Assembly (NCBI GenBank): GCA_019119495.1 | Contig: DWWX01000008.1 | Coordinates: 1 to 42,832, forward strand | Length of the DNA stretch: 42,832 nucleotides | Source of the DNA: Candidatus Gemmiger stercorigallinarum | GTDB taxonomy: Bacteria; Bacillota; Clostridia; Oscillospirales; Ruminococcaceae | Direction: 5' to 3' | Part shown: positions 8,297-16,317 of the stretch, piece by piece | Position numbering within the stretch: the stretch's first letter is position 1 | How the letters are laid out: every line of letters starts with the position of its first letter | Program-made: the position numbers and the translations under genes | The notes under the pieces: model-generated | The model's input: only the letters and a program-made list of their open reading frames with translations | What the model was told of the DNA's origin: nothing | Databases searched by the model: none

Positions 8297-8791
8297 TTAC
8301 AGCCGGCTGCGGATGGCGGCGAACACCCGGCGCAGCGGGCGGTAGACCACCAGCGTGATGACAAAGTTGCCCGCACAGTGCACCAGGTCGGTGGGCAGGC
8401 CGGCCACCCACCAGGCAAACGCCCCCGCAGGCCCCACCGTGAACAGGTAGACCGGGGTGCACAGCGCGCCGAACGCCAGCCCGTACGCCCCGCTGACCAC
8501 CGCCCAGCCCGGCGCCGAGTCCATGCGGCGCAGCCGCCGCACCAGCCAGTGCAGCAAGAACCAGACGTACAGGTACATCCAGCTCCACAGGCCAAAACCG
8601 TACAGCACAAACTCCAGCAGCACAAAGGCGGCGATGGCCCAGGGCGCGACCGCCGGCAGCTCCAGCGTGTACAGCAGGATCAGCGGGGTCACCGGCTCGC
8701 CGGGCAGCACGGCCAGGGCTTCTTTCAGCGCCATCAGCAGCGCGCCCATCAGCCCGGCCAGCACCGTCTCGCGGGTGGTCAGGCGGCGCAT
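8297..8791 (-). CDS. ECF transporter S component, probably for cobalamin
   Basis: A 164-residue, very hydrophobic protein with about five or six membrane helices, the size and pattern of energy-coupling-factor S subunits. The N-terminus MRRLTTRETVLAGLMGALL and a Pro/Gly-rich middle fit that fold. S subunits bind the vitamin in the membrane and share an energising module encoded elsewhere; none is in this window. The ATG overlaps the TGA of the upstream DUF4430 gene by one base (TGATG), so the pair is translationally coupled. The upstream cobalamin riboswitch makes vitamin B12 or a precursor the likely substrate, a CblT-like role. That substrate is inference from regulation, not from the protein. 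Confidence 0.72.
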   Translation of the reverse strand: MRRLTTRETVLAGLMGALLMALKEALAVLPGEPVTPLILLYTLELPAVAPWAIAAFVLLEFVLYGFGLWSWMYLYVWFLLHWLVRRLRRMDSAPGWAVVSGAYGLAFGALCTPVYLFTVGPAGAFAWWVAGLPTDLVHCAGNFVITLVVYRPLRRVFAAIRSRL

Positions 8792-9207
8792 CAGTAGCCC
8801 TCGGTCAGGGTGATCTCAAAGGCGTCGCCGTCGGCAATGGGGGTGCTGTCCACCCCGGTGGCCAGGCTCTCGCCGCCTTTGGTAAAGCACCACCACTGCT
8901 CCTTGCTGTCGTCGGCGGTCACACCGTTGACTGTGGTGACAAACAGGCCGTACTCGCTCTCATCGCCCGCGATCATATTCTCCTGTTCCAGCGCGCCGCG
9001 CAGGTATTCCTCCCCGGTGGTGATGGTGGTGGTCGTCTCGCTGCCGTCCAGCATCACCACGTCAACGGTGATGGTCTTTTCGCCGGCGCTGCCCTTGGGG
9101 GCAAAGGCAAAGTAGATGCCCAGCAGCACGGCGGCGGCAGCGATCAGGGCGATGACGCCCCACAGGATCTTTCTGCTGCCGGATCTTGCGTTTTTCTGGT
9201 TTTCCAT
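8791..9207 (-). CDS. DUF4430 (transcobalamin-like) membrane-anchored protein
   Basis: A 138-residue protein with a basic N-terminus (MENQKNARSGSRKILWG), one membrane helix or signal anchor (VIALIAAAAVLLGIYFAFA) and an extracellular DUF4430 domain. Diagnostic pieces are the segment ending TTTITTGEEYLRGALEQEN and EQWWCFTKGGES, with the end DGDAFEITLTEGY. DUF4430 resembles the C-terminal domain of transcobalamin, which contacts corrinoids. It probably captures cobalamin at the surface for the coupled ECF S component. AAAAGGAG lies 9 bases before the ATG. Expression should be governed by the riboswitch and terminator upstream. Confidence 0.82.
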   Translation of the reverse strand: MENQKNARSGSRKILWGVIALIAAAAVLLGIYFAFAPKGSAGEKTITVDVVMLDGSETTTTITTGEEYLRGALEQENMIAGDESEYGLFVTTVNGVTADDSKEQWWCFTKGGESLATGVDSTPIADGDAFEITLTEGY

Positions 9208-9260
9208 TGGGTTACGCTCCTTTTCTCCCGGCCTGTGCCGGGCGGTAAAAATCGTGCTGC

Positions 9261-9302
9261 AAAAAACGGCCGCGCCCTTCTGCATCTGGCAAAAGGGCGC
9301 GG
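9261..9302 (-). terminator. Riboswitch expression-platform terminator
   Basis: On the minus strand a GC stem (9302-9289 with 9283-9270, one mismatch) is followed by six T residues (9266-9261). It lies between the cobalamin aptamer and the DUF4430 start, the position expected of a B12-responsive terminator. A second hairpin ending in GATTTTT lies just upstream of it and may be an additional stop or part of the antiterminator. Confidence 0.75.
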
Positions 9303-9379
9303 AAAAATCGGGGCGTCCCCGCCCGATCCCCGGCGCTTTGGATCGGGCAGATGCCCCCGGCCACCGGGCGGCAAAAGGG

Positions 9380-9540
9380 CCCGGCGGGCGGTATTTCCTG
9401 TGCGTACCCTTCCCCATCGCTCGTGGAGACGTACCTTCCAGCCGCCCGGCGATCTGACTGTGACAGTAGCGGGACTGTGAGGGACTTTCACCCTGCTTCT
9501 CCGGTGGGCGGCCCGGCCAGTGCCGGTCCGCCCCTGCGGC
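9380..9540 (-). ncRNA. Cobalamin riboswitch
   Basis: The minus-strand leader carries the conserved core of B12 aptamers. GGGTGAAAGTCCC is followed by CACAGTCCCGCTACTGT near 9492-9460, then a GATGGGGAAGG segment, then a degenerate B12 box (CAGGAAATACCGCC, about 9402-9387) able to pair with an upstream GGGCGG. A promoter lies about 110 bases upstream and a terminator downstream. Boundaries are approximate. Confidence 0.8.
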
Positions 9541-9649
9541 CTGGAATACAAAAGAGCGTGCTGCTTTTTGCACCGCGCATGACGCCATGCGCATTCAAAG
9601 ACGGCTGCCGGCCCGGCATAAGCCAAACCGGCCGCGCCGCCTTGCGGCT

Positions 9650-9678
9650 ATTATACCATACCCTCCCCCGCCGCACAA
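9650..9678 (-). promoter_or_regulatory. Promoter upstream of the cobalamin riboswitch
   Basis: Minus-strand -35 TTGTGC (9678-9673), 17-base spacer and a perfect -10 TATAAT (9655-9650). Confidence 0.75.
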
Positions 9679-9777
9679 GCCGGTCCCGCCGCTGCGCGAA
9701 TGCGGCGGGATGCCAAACCGGGAGCGGCAGGCATAGCGGGCGGATGACGGTCGTGGAGCGCCGCCCCGCTGAGTAAG

Positions 9778-10524
9778 GGCCTGGCGGAAGGCTGGCGTTT
9801 ATACGTTGCCGCCCGCTTCCGGCCGCAATGTAGGGCGGGCGATCTCGCCCGCCGCATGGGGTTTGCGATATCGCAGGGTTTGCGGGACGATGCGAGCATC
9901 GTCCCACCGACGGGCCTGGCGGAAGGCTGGCGTTTATGCGTTGCCACCGCTCCCGGCCGCAATGTAGGGCGGGCGTTTTCGCCCGCCGCATGGGGTTTGC
10001 GGCGTTGCAAGGTTTCCGGGACGATGCAAGCATCGTCCCCTACGGATGCAGGGCAAGGCTCTGCCGGGCTTTGCAGGATATCTCCAGCGCAAAGCGGCAA
10101 TGCACCCCTCCGTCTGCGCCTTGCGGCGCATCCACCGTCCGGTTTGCGGTGCCCGCATCGCACGGCGCGCGCTAAAGCACGCTTGTGCTCTGCGACCGCT
10201 GCACCTGCTCCGTCTCGCTTTCTCCGCCGCAGGCGGCGCTCAACTCCGCAGCCCCTTGCAGGGGAGGCTTTATAAAGTGCCTGCCACCCGGAAGGCTCCC
10301 CTGTAAGGGGAGCTGGCGGCGTCAGCCGACTGAGGGGTGCGGTGCGGTGCCTTGCCCTGCCAATATCCTTCCGAACCTCCGCAAGGCTCCCCGGCGGGCG
10401 ATCTCGCCCGCCGCATGGGGTTTGCGGCATCGCAGGGTTTCCGGGACGATGCAAGCATCGGCCCGCCAACGGGCCTGGCGGAAGGCTGGCGTTTATGCGT
10501 TGCCACCCACTCCCGGCCGCAATG
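9778..10524. repeat. Cluster of structured ~130-bp intergenic repeats
   Basis: Between the riboswitch promoter (9678) and the sugar-transporter terminator (10549) I find no gene. Instead a unit starting GGGCCTGGCGGAAGGCTGGC occurs at 9778-9905 and 9912-10039 and in permuted order at 10389-10524. Each copy contains GGGCGGGCG..CGCCCGCC and GGGACGATGC..GCATCGTCCC palindromes. A separate palindromic element occupies about 10240-10335. Open frames here are repeats read through and lack ribosome binding sites. Confidence 0.75.
10240..10335. repeat. MITE-like palindromic repeat
   Basis: Two inverted arms, AGCCCCTTGCAGGGGAGGCT near 10250 and AAGGCTCCCCTGTAAGGGGA near 10291, enclose a short centre and are followed by the sequence ending CTGAGGGGTGC. 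I recognise this kind of short repeat as common in gut Clostridia, but cannot count genome copies here. Confidence 0.55.
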
Positions 10525-10548
10525 CCCCCAAACCAGGCGCGGCAAAAC

Positions 10549-10601
10549 AAAGCGGCCCTCAAAGGAAAGCTTACTCTGCTTTCCTTTGAGGGCCGCTTTT
10601 T
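10549..10601 (-). terminator. Bidirectional terminator of the sugar ABC operon
   Basis: A perfect 22-bp stem (10549-10570 with 10578-10599) with a 7-base loop has TTTTT on the plus side and TTTGTTTT on the minus side. It lies about 120 bases past the stop of the binding-protein gene and is likely its terminator. Confidence 0.8.
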
Positions 10602-10719
10602 GTGCTGCCACGCTGTTTGCGGGCAGGCAGCTTTGTCATGGCATATCTGGCAAAGCCCCGGCACTTTTGATGGATCGGATACACCCCAGGGCTCTCCCCC
10701 GTTTGCCGGGGCGTGCCGC

Positions 10720-12342
10720 TCAGCCGCCCTGTGTGCGGCGTTTGCGGCCGCGCCGCCAGCCGATCAGCAGGTAAAGCAAGATCAGCGCCCAGGCTGCGGC
10801 CAGCGCGGCCAGCAGCGCCACGGCGGTGGCGGGCAGCGGGCCCAGGTCGGCCTTGACCGCGCCGTTGGCCGCCACCGAATCCAGGTGGTAGAGCGCGGCA
10901 GTGTCGGCGTACAGGCTGTCGATATAGGCGTCGTCCACCGTCTGGCTGCGGCGCACGCTCTTGGTCACTTCCTCGATCAGCTGGCCGGCAGCGTCCCGCA
11001 GCGAGGTGGAGCCGTTGAACACCGGCGTGGTGAAGGTATCGTCCAGATGGTCCAGCAGCAGCCGGGCAGCCTGGATCTTGACCTTATAATGGGTGTCGGT
11101 GTCCTCGCCGGCGCGGGAGAGATAGTCCTGATATTCCGGGTCCTGCTGGGCCCTGGTGGTCACCGGCACGTAGCCCTCGGTCTGAGAGTAGGCGATCTGC
11201 ACAGAATCCGTCAGCAGGTATTGGGCAAACAGCCAGGAAGCCAGCACCTCCTGCGGGTTGTCCTTGTTGAAGATACAGACCGACGGCCCCTGGGAAATCA
11301 TCTGCGGGTCGTCCGGGTCAAACTGAGGCACCGGGTAGACGGCAGTCTCGAAGGGGACGATGTTTTCCTCGGCAATGTCCACCAGCGGGGCGTCGGTACC
11401 CATCCAGGTGGCGCCGGCGGTGGAATCCACCGCAAAGATGCACTGCCCGGCGTTCAAAAAGTTGGCCGGGTAGCCGGAGATCTTGAAGGTGGAGAAGCCC
11501 CCCCTGGCGGTGTGGTCCGCAATGTCCAGAAGCAGCGTTTTGGTGGTGTCGTTGAACAGCTGAATGTCCCCCGATGCGGTGGAATATCCCGCGTCCAGCT
11601 GCCGGAGCATCTGGATCATCATGTTGTCGGTGGATTTGTAGATGAAGGGCAGCAGCACTTCCTGCCCGTTGACGCCGTAGACGCCGTCGTCGCCTTTGGT
11701 GGCGGCCGCCGCCTCGGACACCTGCCAGACAAAGTCCCAGGTCAGGGTGTCCTCCGGCAGGGTAAAGCCCAGCGCCTCCACGTAGGTCTTGTTCACGTAG
11801 CAGGCCTCGGTGGAGCGCATGTAGGGCAGGGCGTAGTAGTGGCCGTTGACCCGGCACTCCTCCAGAAACTGGGGCACGATCTCGTCCTGCGCGGGGCCGT
11901 CAAAAGCCAGCTCGCTGCCGCCCAGGCCGTACTGTTCGTCGGCAAACAGCTCGTCCAGCGGCACCACCACGTTGTCGCCGGTCAGGTAGGTGGCGATGTG
12001 GTCGGGGTAGGTGATGCAGACGTTGGGGGTAGTGCCGGTGGAGATGTTGGTGATAACGTCGTTGTAGATGTCTCCGTAGTCGGTGTACAGCCGCAGCGTC
12101 ACCGTGATGTTGGGGTACAGCTCCTGGAAATCCTCGATGGCCTGGCGGTAGATCTCGGTCTGGGTGCGGTTGGTGTCGTTTTTGGCCCAGAAGGTGATCT
12201 CGTAATCCCGGCTGGCGTCAAAGCTGTCCGGCACGGCAAAGGCCGCCTGCTCCCGGCTGCCGTGGCAGCCGGTCAGCAGCAGCGCCCCCGCCAGGCAGGC
12301 GGACAGCAGCAGCGCGGCGGGGCGCAGACGATGGTGCTTCAT
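10720..12342 (-). CDS. Extracellular sugar/glycerol-phosphate binding lipoprotein with C-terminal membrane helix
   Basis: A 540-residue solute-binding protein family 1 member. The signal peptide ends in lipobox LLTGC, so it should be lipid-anchored. The body has YEITFWAKNDTNRTQTEIY and STGTTPNVCITYPDHIATYL, fitting UgpB-like proteins. Unusually the C-terminus adds a second anchor: a hydrophobic helix (ATAVALLAALAAAWALILL) followed by a basic tail WRRGRKRRTQGG. The ATG at 12342 overlaps the permease stop (ATGA), and this choice gives the lipoprotein signal. Last gene of a four-gene operon. The ligand may be a sugar, oligosaccharide or glycerol-3-phosphate ester; the sequence alone does not decide. 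Confidence 0.88.
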   Translation of the reverse strand: MKHHRLRPAALLLSACLAGALLLTGCHGSREQAAFAVPDSFDASRDYEITFWAKNDTNRTQTEIYRQAIEDFQELYPNITVTLRLYTDYGDIYNDVITNISTGTTPNVCITYPDHIATYLTGDNVVVPLDELFADEQYGLGGSELAFDGPAQDEIVPQFLEECRVNGHYYALPYMRSTEACYVNKTYVEALGFTLPEDTLTWDFVWQVSEAAAATKGDDGVYGVNGQEVLLPFIYKSTDNMMIQMLRQLDAGYSTASGDIQLFNDTTKTLLLDIADHTARGGFSTFKISGYPANFLNAGQCIFAVDSTAGATWMGTDAPLVDIAEENIVPFETAVYPVPQFDPDDPQMISQGPSVCIFNKDNPQEVLASWLFAQYLLTDSVQIAYSQTEGYVPVTTRAQQDPEYQDYLSRAGEDTDTHYKVKIQAARLLLDHLDDTFTTPVFNGSTSLRDAAGQLIEEVTKSVRRSQTVDDAYIDSLYADTAALYHLDSVAANGAVKADLGPLPATAVALLAALAAAWALILLYLLIGWRRGRKRRTQGG

Positions 12343-13211
12343 CCCTTGGTGCCCCCTCTCGAAACGCCTTCCATGATCTTGTTGCGGAAGGCCAGAAACA
12401 GCAGGATCAGCGGCACCGAGATGACCACCACCGCCGCCATCATGGCGGGGATGTTCTCGCGGCCGAAGCCGTTTTCGCGGATCTCCTGGATGCCGTTGGA
12501 GACGAGATAATAGGCCGGATCGTCGGTGATCAGCCGCGGCCAGACGTAGGAGTTCCAGCACTCGATCAGCTTGAGGATGGTGATGGTGACGATGGTAGGC
12601 CGGCAGATGGGGATCATGACCTTCCACAAATATTTCAGGTCGGAGGTGCCGTCCACCTTGGCGGCGCGGTACAGCTCGTCCGGCACCTGCTCAAAGTTCT
12701 CTTTCAGCAGGTAGATATAAAACACCGAGGTGATGGAGGGCAGAATCAGGCCGATAAAGCTGTTGCGCATGTCCCAGTTGGTGATGGTGACAAAGTTGGT
12801 GATGACCACCAGCTCGGTGGGGATCATCATCATGGACAAAAACAGCCCGAACAGCAGGTTTTTGCCGCGGAAGCGCAGCCGGGCAAAGGCGTAGGCCGCC
12901 AGCGTGCTGACCACCACCATGACGGCGGTGGTGATGACCGAGAAGATCAGGGTGTTCAGCAGATAGCCGCCCAGCGGCACCGCGGTAAAGGCGTTTTGGT
13001 AGTTTTCCAGCGTGGGTTCCAGCGTAAAGAACACCGGCGTGTGCTCGGCGTTGTAGGCGGCGTAGCTTTTCAGCGAGGTGAGCACCATCCAGTAAAACGG
13101 GAACAGCACCACCACGGCCCAAACGCTCAAAAACAAATAGGTCAGCGCCTTGCGCAGGTTGTCCCGGCGGTGCATGGCGCGCTGCTTTTTTTCATATTCT
13201 TCGTGATCCAC
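12339..13211 (-). CDS. Sugar ABC transporter permease, MalG/UgpE type
   Basis: A 290-residue inner-membrane permease with six predicted helices, the first being LTYLFLSVWAVVVLFPFYWM. The ATPase-docking EAA loop reads DELYRAAKVDGTSDLKYLWK and ends in the expected Pro. Its neighbours are the partner permease upstream (16-nt gap) and the binding protein downstream (4-nt ATGA overlap). It forms a heterodimeric channel with the MalF-type subunit. Confidence 0.93.
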   Translation of the reverse strand: MDHEEYEKKQRAMHRRDNLRKALTYLFLSVWAVVVLFPFYWMVLTSLKSYAAYNAEHTPVFFTLEPTLENYQNAFTAVPLGGYLLNTLIFSVITTAVMVVVSTLAAYAFARLRFRGKNLLFGLFLSMMMIPTELVVITNFVTITNWDMRNSFIGLILPSITSVFYIYLLKENFEQVPDELYRAAKVDGTSDLKYLWKVMIPICRPTIVTITILKLIECWNSYVWPRLITDDPAYYLVSNGIQEIRENGFGRENIPAMMAAVVVISVPLILLFLAFRNKIMEGVSRGGTKG

Positions 13212-13227
13212 AGCTCAAAGCGCCTCC

Positions 13228-14118
13228 TTACGCCGGGGTACGCTTGCGGGTGACAAGCAGATTGATGCAGGTGATGGTCAGCACGATGACAAACAGGATG
13301 ATGGCCGCCGCCGACGCGTAGGACGGGTAGCCGCCGCTGTCGCCGTAGAGCATATCGTAGACATAGCCCACGATGGTGTTCATGCCGGCGGCGTTCAGGT
13401 CGGTGCCGAACAGCGCCACCGCGTCGCTGTACGCCTTGAACGCGCCGATAAAGCCGGTGATGACCAGGTAGACGATCATGGGCGAGATCATCGGCAGCGT
13501 GATGCGGAAAAAGATGCGGGTGCGGCTGGTGCCGTCCACGCGGGCAGCCTTGTAGTACTCGTCGTTGACCGAGGCCAGCGCGCTGGTCAGCACCAGGATC
13601 TTGAAGGGCAGCACCACCCAGATCGTGTAAAAGCACAGCACAAACATCTTGGCCCAGTGGGGGCCGTTGATGAAATCGACCGGCCCCGCGCCGAACCATT
13701 CCAGCATCAGGTTGACAAGGCCGTCGGTGTACTCGGTGCGCTGGAACAGCACCATGAACACCAGCCCCACCGCCAGCGTGTTGGTCACGTAGGGCAGAAA
13801 ATAGACAGTCTGGTACAGCTGCCGCAGCGGTTTGATGGAGGACAGCGCGGTGGAGATGACCAGCGCCAGGATGGTCGAGACCGGCACCGTGATGATGACC
13901 AGCACAAAGGTGTTTTCCACCGCCTGCAGAAAGTAGGGGTCGTGCAGCACGTAGGAAAAGTTGTACAGCCCGATGCCCTGGTAGCTTTGGGAGGCAAAGT
14001 TGTAGCACTCCTCCACCGAGTAGACGGCTACGTCGATGAGCGGGTAGACCAGAAACAGCCCCAGCAGCACGATCGACGGCAGCAGGTAGAGCCAGGCTTT
14101 TTTGGAATTGCGGTCCAT
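13228..14118 (-). CDS. Sugar ABC transporter permease, MalF/UgpA type
   Basis: A 296-residue permease beginning MDRNSKKAWLYLLPSIVLLG, the classic short N-terminus and first helix of UgpA/LacF-like subunits. The EAA motif is seen as DEYYKAARVDGTSRTRIFFR, followed by ITLPMISPMIV. It lies 15 bases after the ATPase gene and 16 before the second permease, so all four genes are one transcript. Confidence 0.93.
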   Translation of the reverse strand: MDRNSKKAWLYLLPSIVLLGLFLVYPLIDVAVYSVEECYNFASQSYQGIGLYNFSYVLHDPYFLQAVENTFVLVIITVPVSTILALVISTALSSIKPLRQLYQTVYFLPYVTNTLAVGLVFMVLFQRTEYTDGLVNLMLEWFGAGPVDFINGPHWAKMFVLCFYTIWVVLPFKILVLTSALASVNDEYYKAARVDGTSRTRIFFRITLPMISPMIVYLVITGFIGAFKAYSDAVALFGTDLNAAGMNTIVGYVYDMLYGDSGGYPSYASAAAIILFVIVLTITCINLLVTRKRTPA

Positions 14119-14133
14119 GCCTTGCGCCCCCCT

Positions 14134-15243
14134 TTACGCCGTTGTGCCGCCGAAACGGATGCGCTGGCCGGCGGCGCGGTCAAACAGGAACACTTTTTCG
14201 GGCTTGAGGGCAAAGCGGACGGCGCTGCCCATGGGGCCGGAGAGCTGCTCCGGCCGGACGACGGCCCGCAGCGTGTCCGCCTGGCAGGCGGGGTGGGTGC
14301 AGACGATGCTGGTATCCCTGCCCAGCACCTCCACCCGGTTCAGGCCGCATTCCACCGGGCCGTCGGCGGCGGGCACAAAGCCCTCCGGCCGCACGCCGGC
14401 CCAGACCTCGCCGTCCGGCGCGCCGGGCACCGCCAGCGCCTTCTGGCCGGCCAAAAGCAGCGTGCCGGACTTTACCTCGCCGGCAAAGACGTTGATGGGC
14501 GGCGTGCCCAGGAACTTGGCCACAAACAGGTTGGCCGGGTCGTCGTAGACCTGCTGGGGCGCGCCCTGCTGCATCAGCACGCCGTCCTTCATCACCACGA
14601 TAAAGTCCGAGATGCTCATGGCCTCCTCCTGGTCGTGGGTGACGAACAGCGTGGTGATGCCGGTCTTTTTCTGGATCTTGCAGATCTCCTCCCGCGTCTG
14701 CAGGCGCAGGCGGGCGTCCAGGTTGGACAGCGGCTCGTCCAAAAGCAGCACCCGCGGTTCCTTGACCAGCGCGCGGGCGATGGCCACCCGCTGCTGCTGC
14801 CCGCCGGAAAGCTCCTTCGGCCGCCGGTCCAAAAGCTCCTCGATCTGGACAAGCTTTGCCGCCTCCAGCGCCCTGTCCCGCATCTGCTGGCGGGTGGGGC
14901 GGGCCGCGCCTTTCAGGTTTTCCAGCGGGAACAGGATGTTCTGCAAAACGGTCAGGTGGGGGTAGAGGGCGTAGTTCTGGAACACCATGCCCACGCCGCG
15001 CAGCTCCGGCGGCAGGGCGGTCACCTCCTCACCGCCAAAAAAGATCTTGCCCGCGGTGGGGGTCTCCAGCCCGCAGATCATGTTCAGCGTGGTGGACTTG
15101 CCGCAGCCGGAAGGCCCCAGCAGCCCCACCAGCTTGCCATCCGGGACGGTAAAGGTCAGGTCCTGCACCGCGGTGGTCTCGCCCTTGGCTTTGCGGCCGC
15201 GGGCGGGGAACCGCTTGGTCAGACCCTGCAATTCGATATTCAT
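14134..15243 (-). CDS. Sugar ABC transporter ATPase, UgpC/MsmK type
   Basis: A 369-residue ATPase. Walker A is [12 protein letters not shown] (about 44-55), the signature ELSGGQQQRVAIARAL, Walker B VLLLDEPLSNLDARLR and the switch His in FVTHDQEEAM. A C-terminal extension of about 130 residues with VWAGVRPEGF is a TOBE/regulatory domain, as in MalK and UgpC. The start at 15243 has GGGAGATGG upstream; an in-frame start at 15300 would place the promoter -10 at the gene. First gene of the operon, which is unusual in having the ATPase first and the binding protein last. Confidence 0.93.
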   Translation of the reverse strand: MNIELQGLTKRFPARGRKAKGETTAVQDLTFTVPDGKLVGLLGPSGCGKSTTLNMICGLETPTAGKIFFGGEEVTALPPELRGVGMVFQNYALYPHLTVLQNILFPLENLKGAARPTRQQMRDRALEAAKLVQIEELLDRRPKELSGGQQQRVAIARALVKEPRVLLLDEPLSNLDARLRLQTREEICKIQKKTGITTLFVTHDQEEAMSISDFIVVMKDGVLMQQGAPQQVYDDPANLFVAKFLGTPPINVFAGEVKSGTLLLAGQKALAVPGAPDGEVWAGVRPEGFVPAADGPVECGLNRVEVLGRDTSIVCTHPACQADTLRAVVRPEQLSGPMGSAVRFALKPEKVFLFDRAAGQRIRFGGTTA

Positions 15244-15304
15244 TGATCCATCTCCCTGCAAATGCGTTGCCGGCCATGCGGCAAGGTGCAAACGATACAC
15301 TACG

Positions 15305-15333
15305 ATTATAGCCGATTTTGGCCGGTATCACAA
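15305..15333 (-). promoter_or_regulatory. Promoter of the sugar ABC operon
   Basis: Minus-strand -35 TTGTGA (15333-15328), 17-base spacer, perfect -10 TATAAT (15310-15305), about 60 bases before the ATPase start. Confidence 0.8.
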
Positions 15334-15379
15334 GAGAAAGCTGCGCGCAAAGCCGCCCGCCGCACTTTATGCGGATCTG

Positions 15380-15420
15380 GCCGCATCCCGGCAGGCCATG
15401 CGCGGGATGCGGCTGTTTTT
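15380..15420 (+). terminator. Terminator-like hairpin upstream of traX
   Basis: An 11-bp perfect stem (15380-15390 with 15403-15413) is followed by TGTTTTT on the plus strand. No plus-strand gene precedes it, so it would only stop a leader or antisense transcript arising opposite the sugar-operon promoter. Confidence 0.55.
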
Positions 15421-15447
15421 ACAATTTGGATGCAGGACCGATACACT
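15418..15447 (+). promoter_or_regulatory. Candidate promoter of traX and the VanX-like gene
   Basis: -35 TTTACA (15418-15423), 18-base spacer, -10 TACACT (15442-15447), directly behind the terminator-like hairpin. Confidence 0.5.
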
Positions 15448-15609
15448 GCTGTGCCCTTTTGGATACACACCGGTGGTATCACTGAGAAAAGGGGACCCGG
15501 CCGCGCGGGCGGCCAAAGCCCCGGCAGGAAAGGAGCACAGAGAATGCACGCACTGCAGGCCCCCGGCCGGACGGCTGTTTTGACGGCAATTTCAGTGAAA
15601 GGACTTCCC

Positions 15610-16314
15610 ATGGACAGAAATCGGCAGGGCGGGCTGACCACCCGCACCCTCAAGAATATCGCCATCACGGTCATGTTCTTTGACCATTTTGTCTCGGTCT
15701 TTGCGGCGGGGCTGCCGGTGTGGGGGCATCTGCTGCGCCTGCCCGGCCGGCTGGCCGCGCCCATCATGTGCTACCTGATCGCCGAAGGCTTTGCCCATAC
15801 CTCCAACCTGCCGCGGTATCTGGGGCGGCTGTTTGTGTTTGCGCTGCTGTCCCATTTTCCCTATGTGTGGTATTACGGGCTGGACCCCCTGCACGCCACC
15901 AGCGTTATCTGGTCGCTGTTTCTGGGCCTGCTGGCGCTGGCGGTGCTGCATGGCCGCCTGTTGGGGTTTGGCAAGCTGGCGTTTGTACTGCTTTGCTGCC
16001 TGCTGGCCTGGCCGGCGGACTGGAATTACATCGCGGTGTTGTGGATCGTCTGGTTCGGGCTGACGCGGGGGCGGTTCCGGCTGCAGATGGCCGGGTTTGC
16101 GGGCATCGGGGTGTTTCTGTTTGTGCTGCCCGCCATTGTGCGGGAGGGCTGGGGCCAGGCGTTCCAGCTCGGCATCCTGCTGGCCGTCCCGCTGCTGGCG
16201 CGGTACAACGGCCGTCTGGGCCGCCGGTCAGCACTGAGCAAGTGGGGCTTTTATCTGTTTTACCCCGCCCACCTGCTGGTATTGTGCGCGCTGCGGCTGG
16301 CGCTGGGGGTGTAG
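15610..16314 (+). CDS. TraX family membrane protein
   Basis: A 234-residue multi-spanning protein. The TraX signature region appears as TLKNIAITVMFFDHF near the N-terminus, then LLRLPGRLAAPIMCYLIAEG with the conserved Arg and Pro, and a C-terminal YLFYPAHLLVLCAL. TraX of F plasmids acetylates pilin, but chromosomal TraX homologues in Firmicutes have no settled substrate and no conjugation genes are near here. AAAGGA precedes the start by 6 bases. The next gene begins three bases after the stop, so the two are almost certainly co-translated. Confidence 0.85.
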   Translation: MDRNRQGGLTTRTLKNIAITVMFFDHFVSVFAAGLPVWGHLLRLPGRLAAPIMCYLIAEGFAHTSNLPRYLGRLFVFALLSHFPYVWYYGLDPLHATSVIWSLFLGLLALAVLHGRLLGFGKLAFVLLCCLLAWPADWNYIAVLWIVWFGLTRGRFRLQMAGFAGIGVFLFVLPAIVREGWGQAFQLGILLAVPLLARYNGRLGRRSALSKWGFYLFYPAHLLVLCALRLALGV

Positions 16315-16317
16315 GCA

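Noticed and set aside
9651-10664. Long open frames on both strands across the repeat-rich kilobase
   Set aside because: They are low-complexity Arg/Pro/Ala-rich translations of the GC-rich repeats, lack ribosome binding sites and stop being open where the repeat ends.
15610-16314. Part of a conjugation module because of TraX
   Set aside because: No relaxase, coupling protein or mating-pair genes are near; TraX homologues are often chromosomal in Firmicutes.
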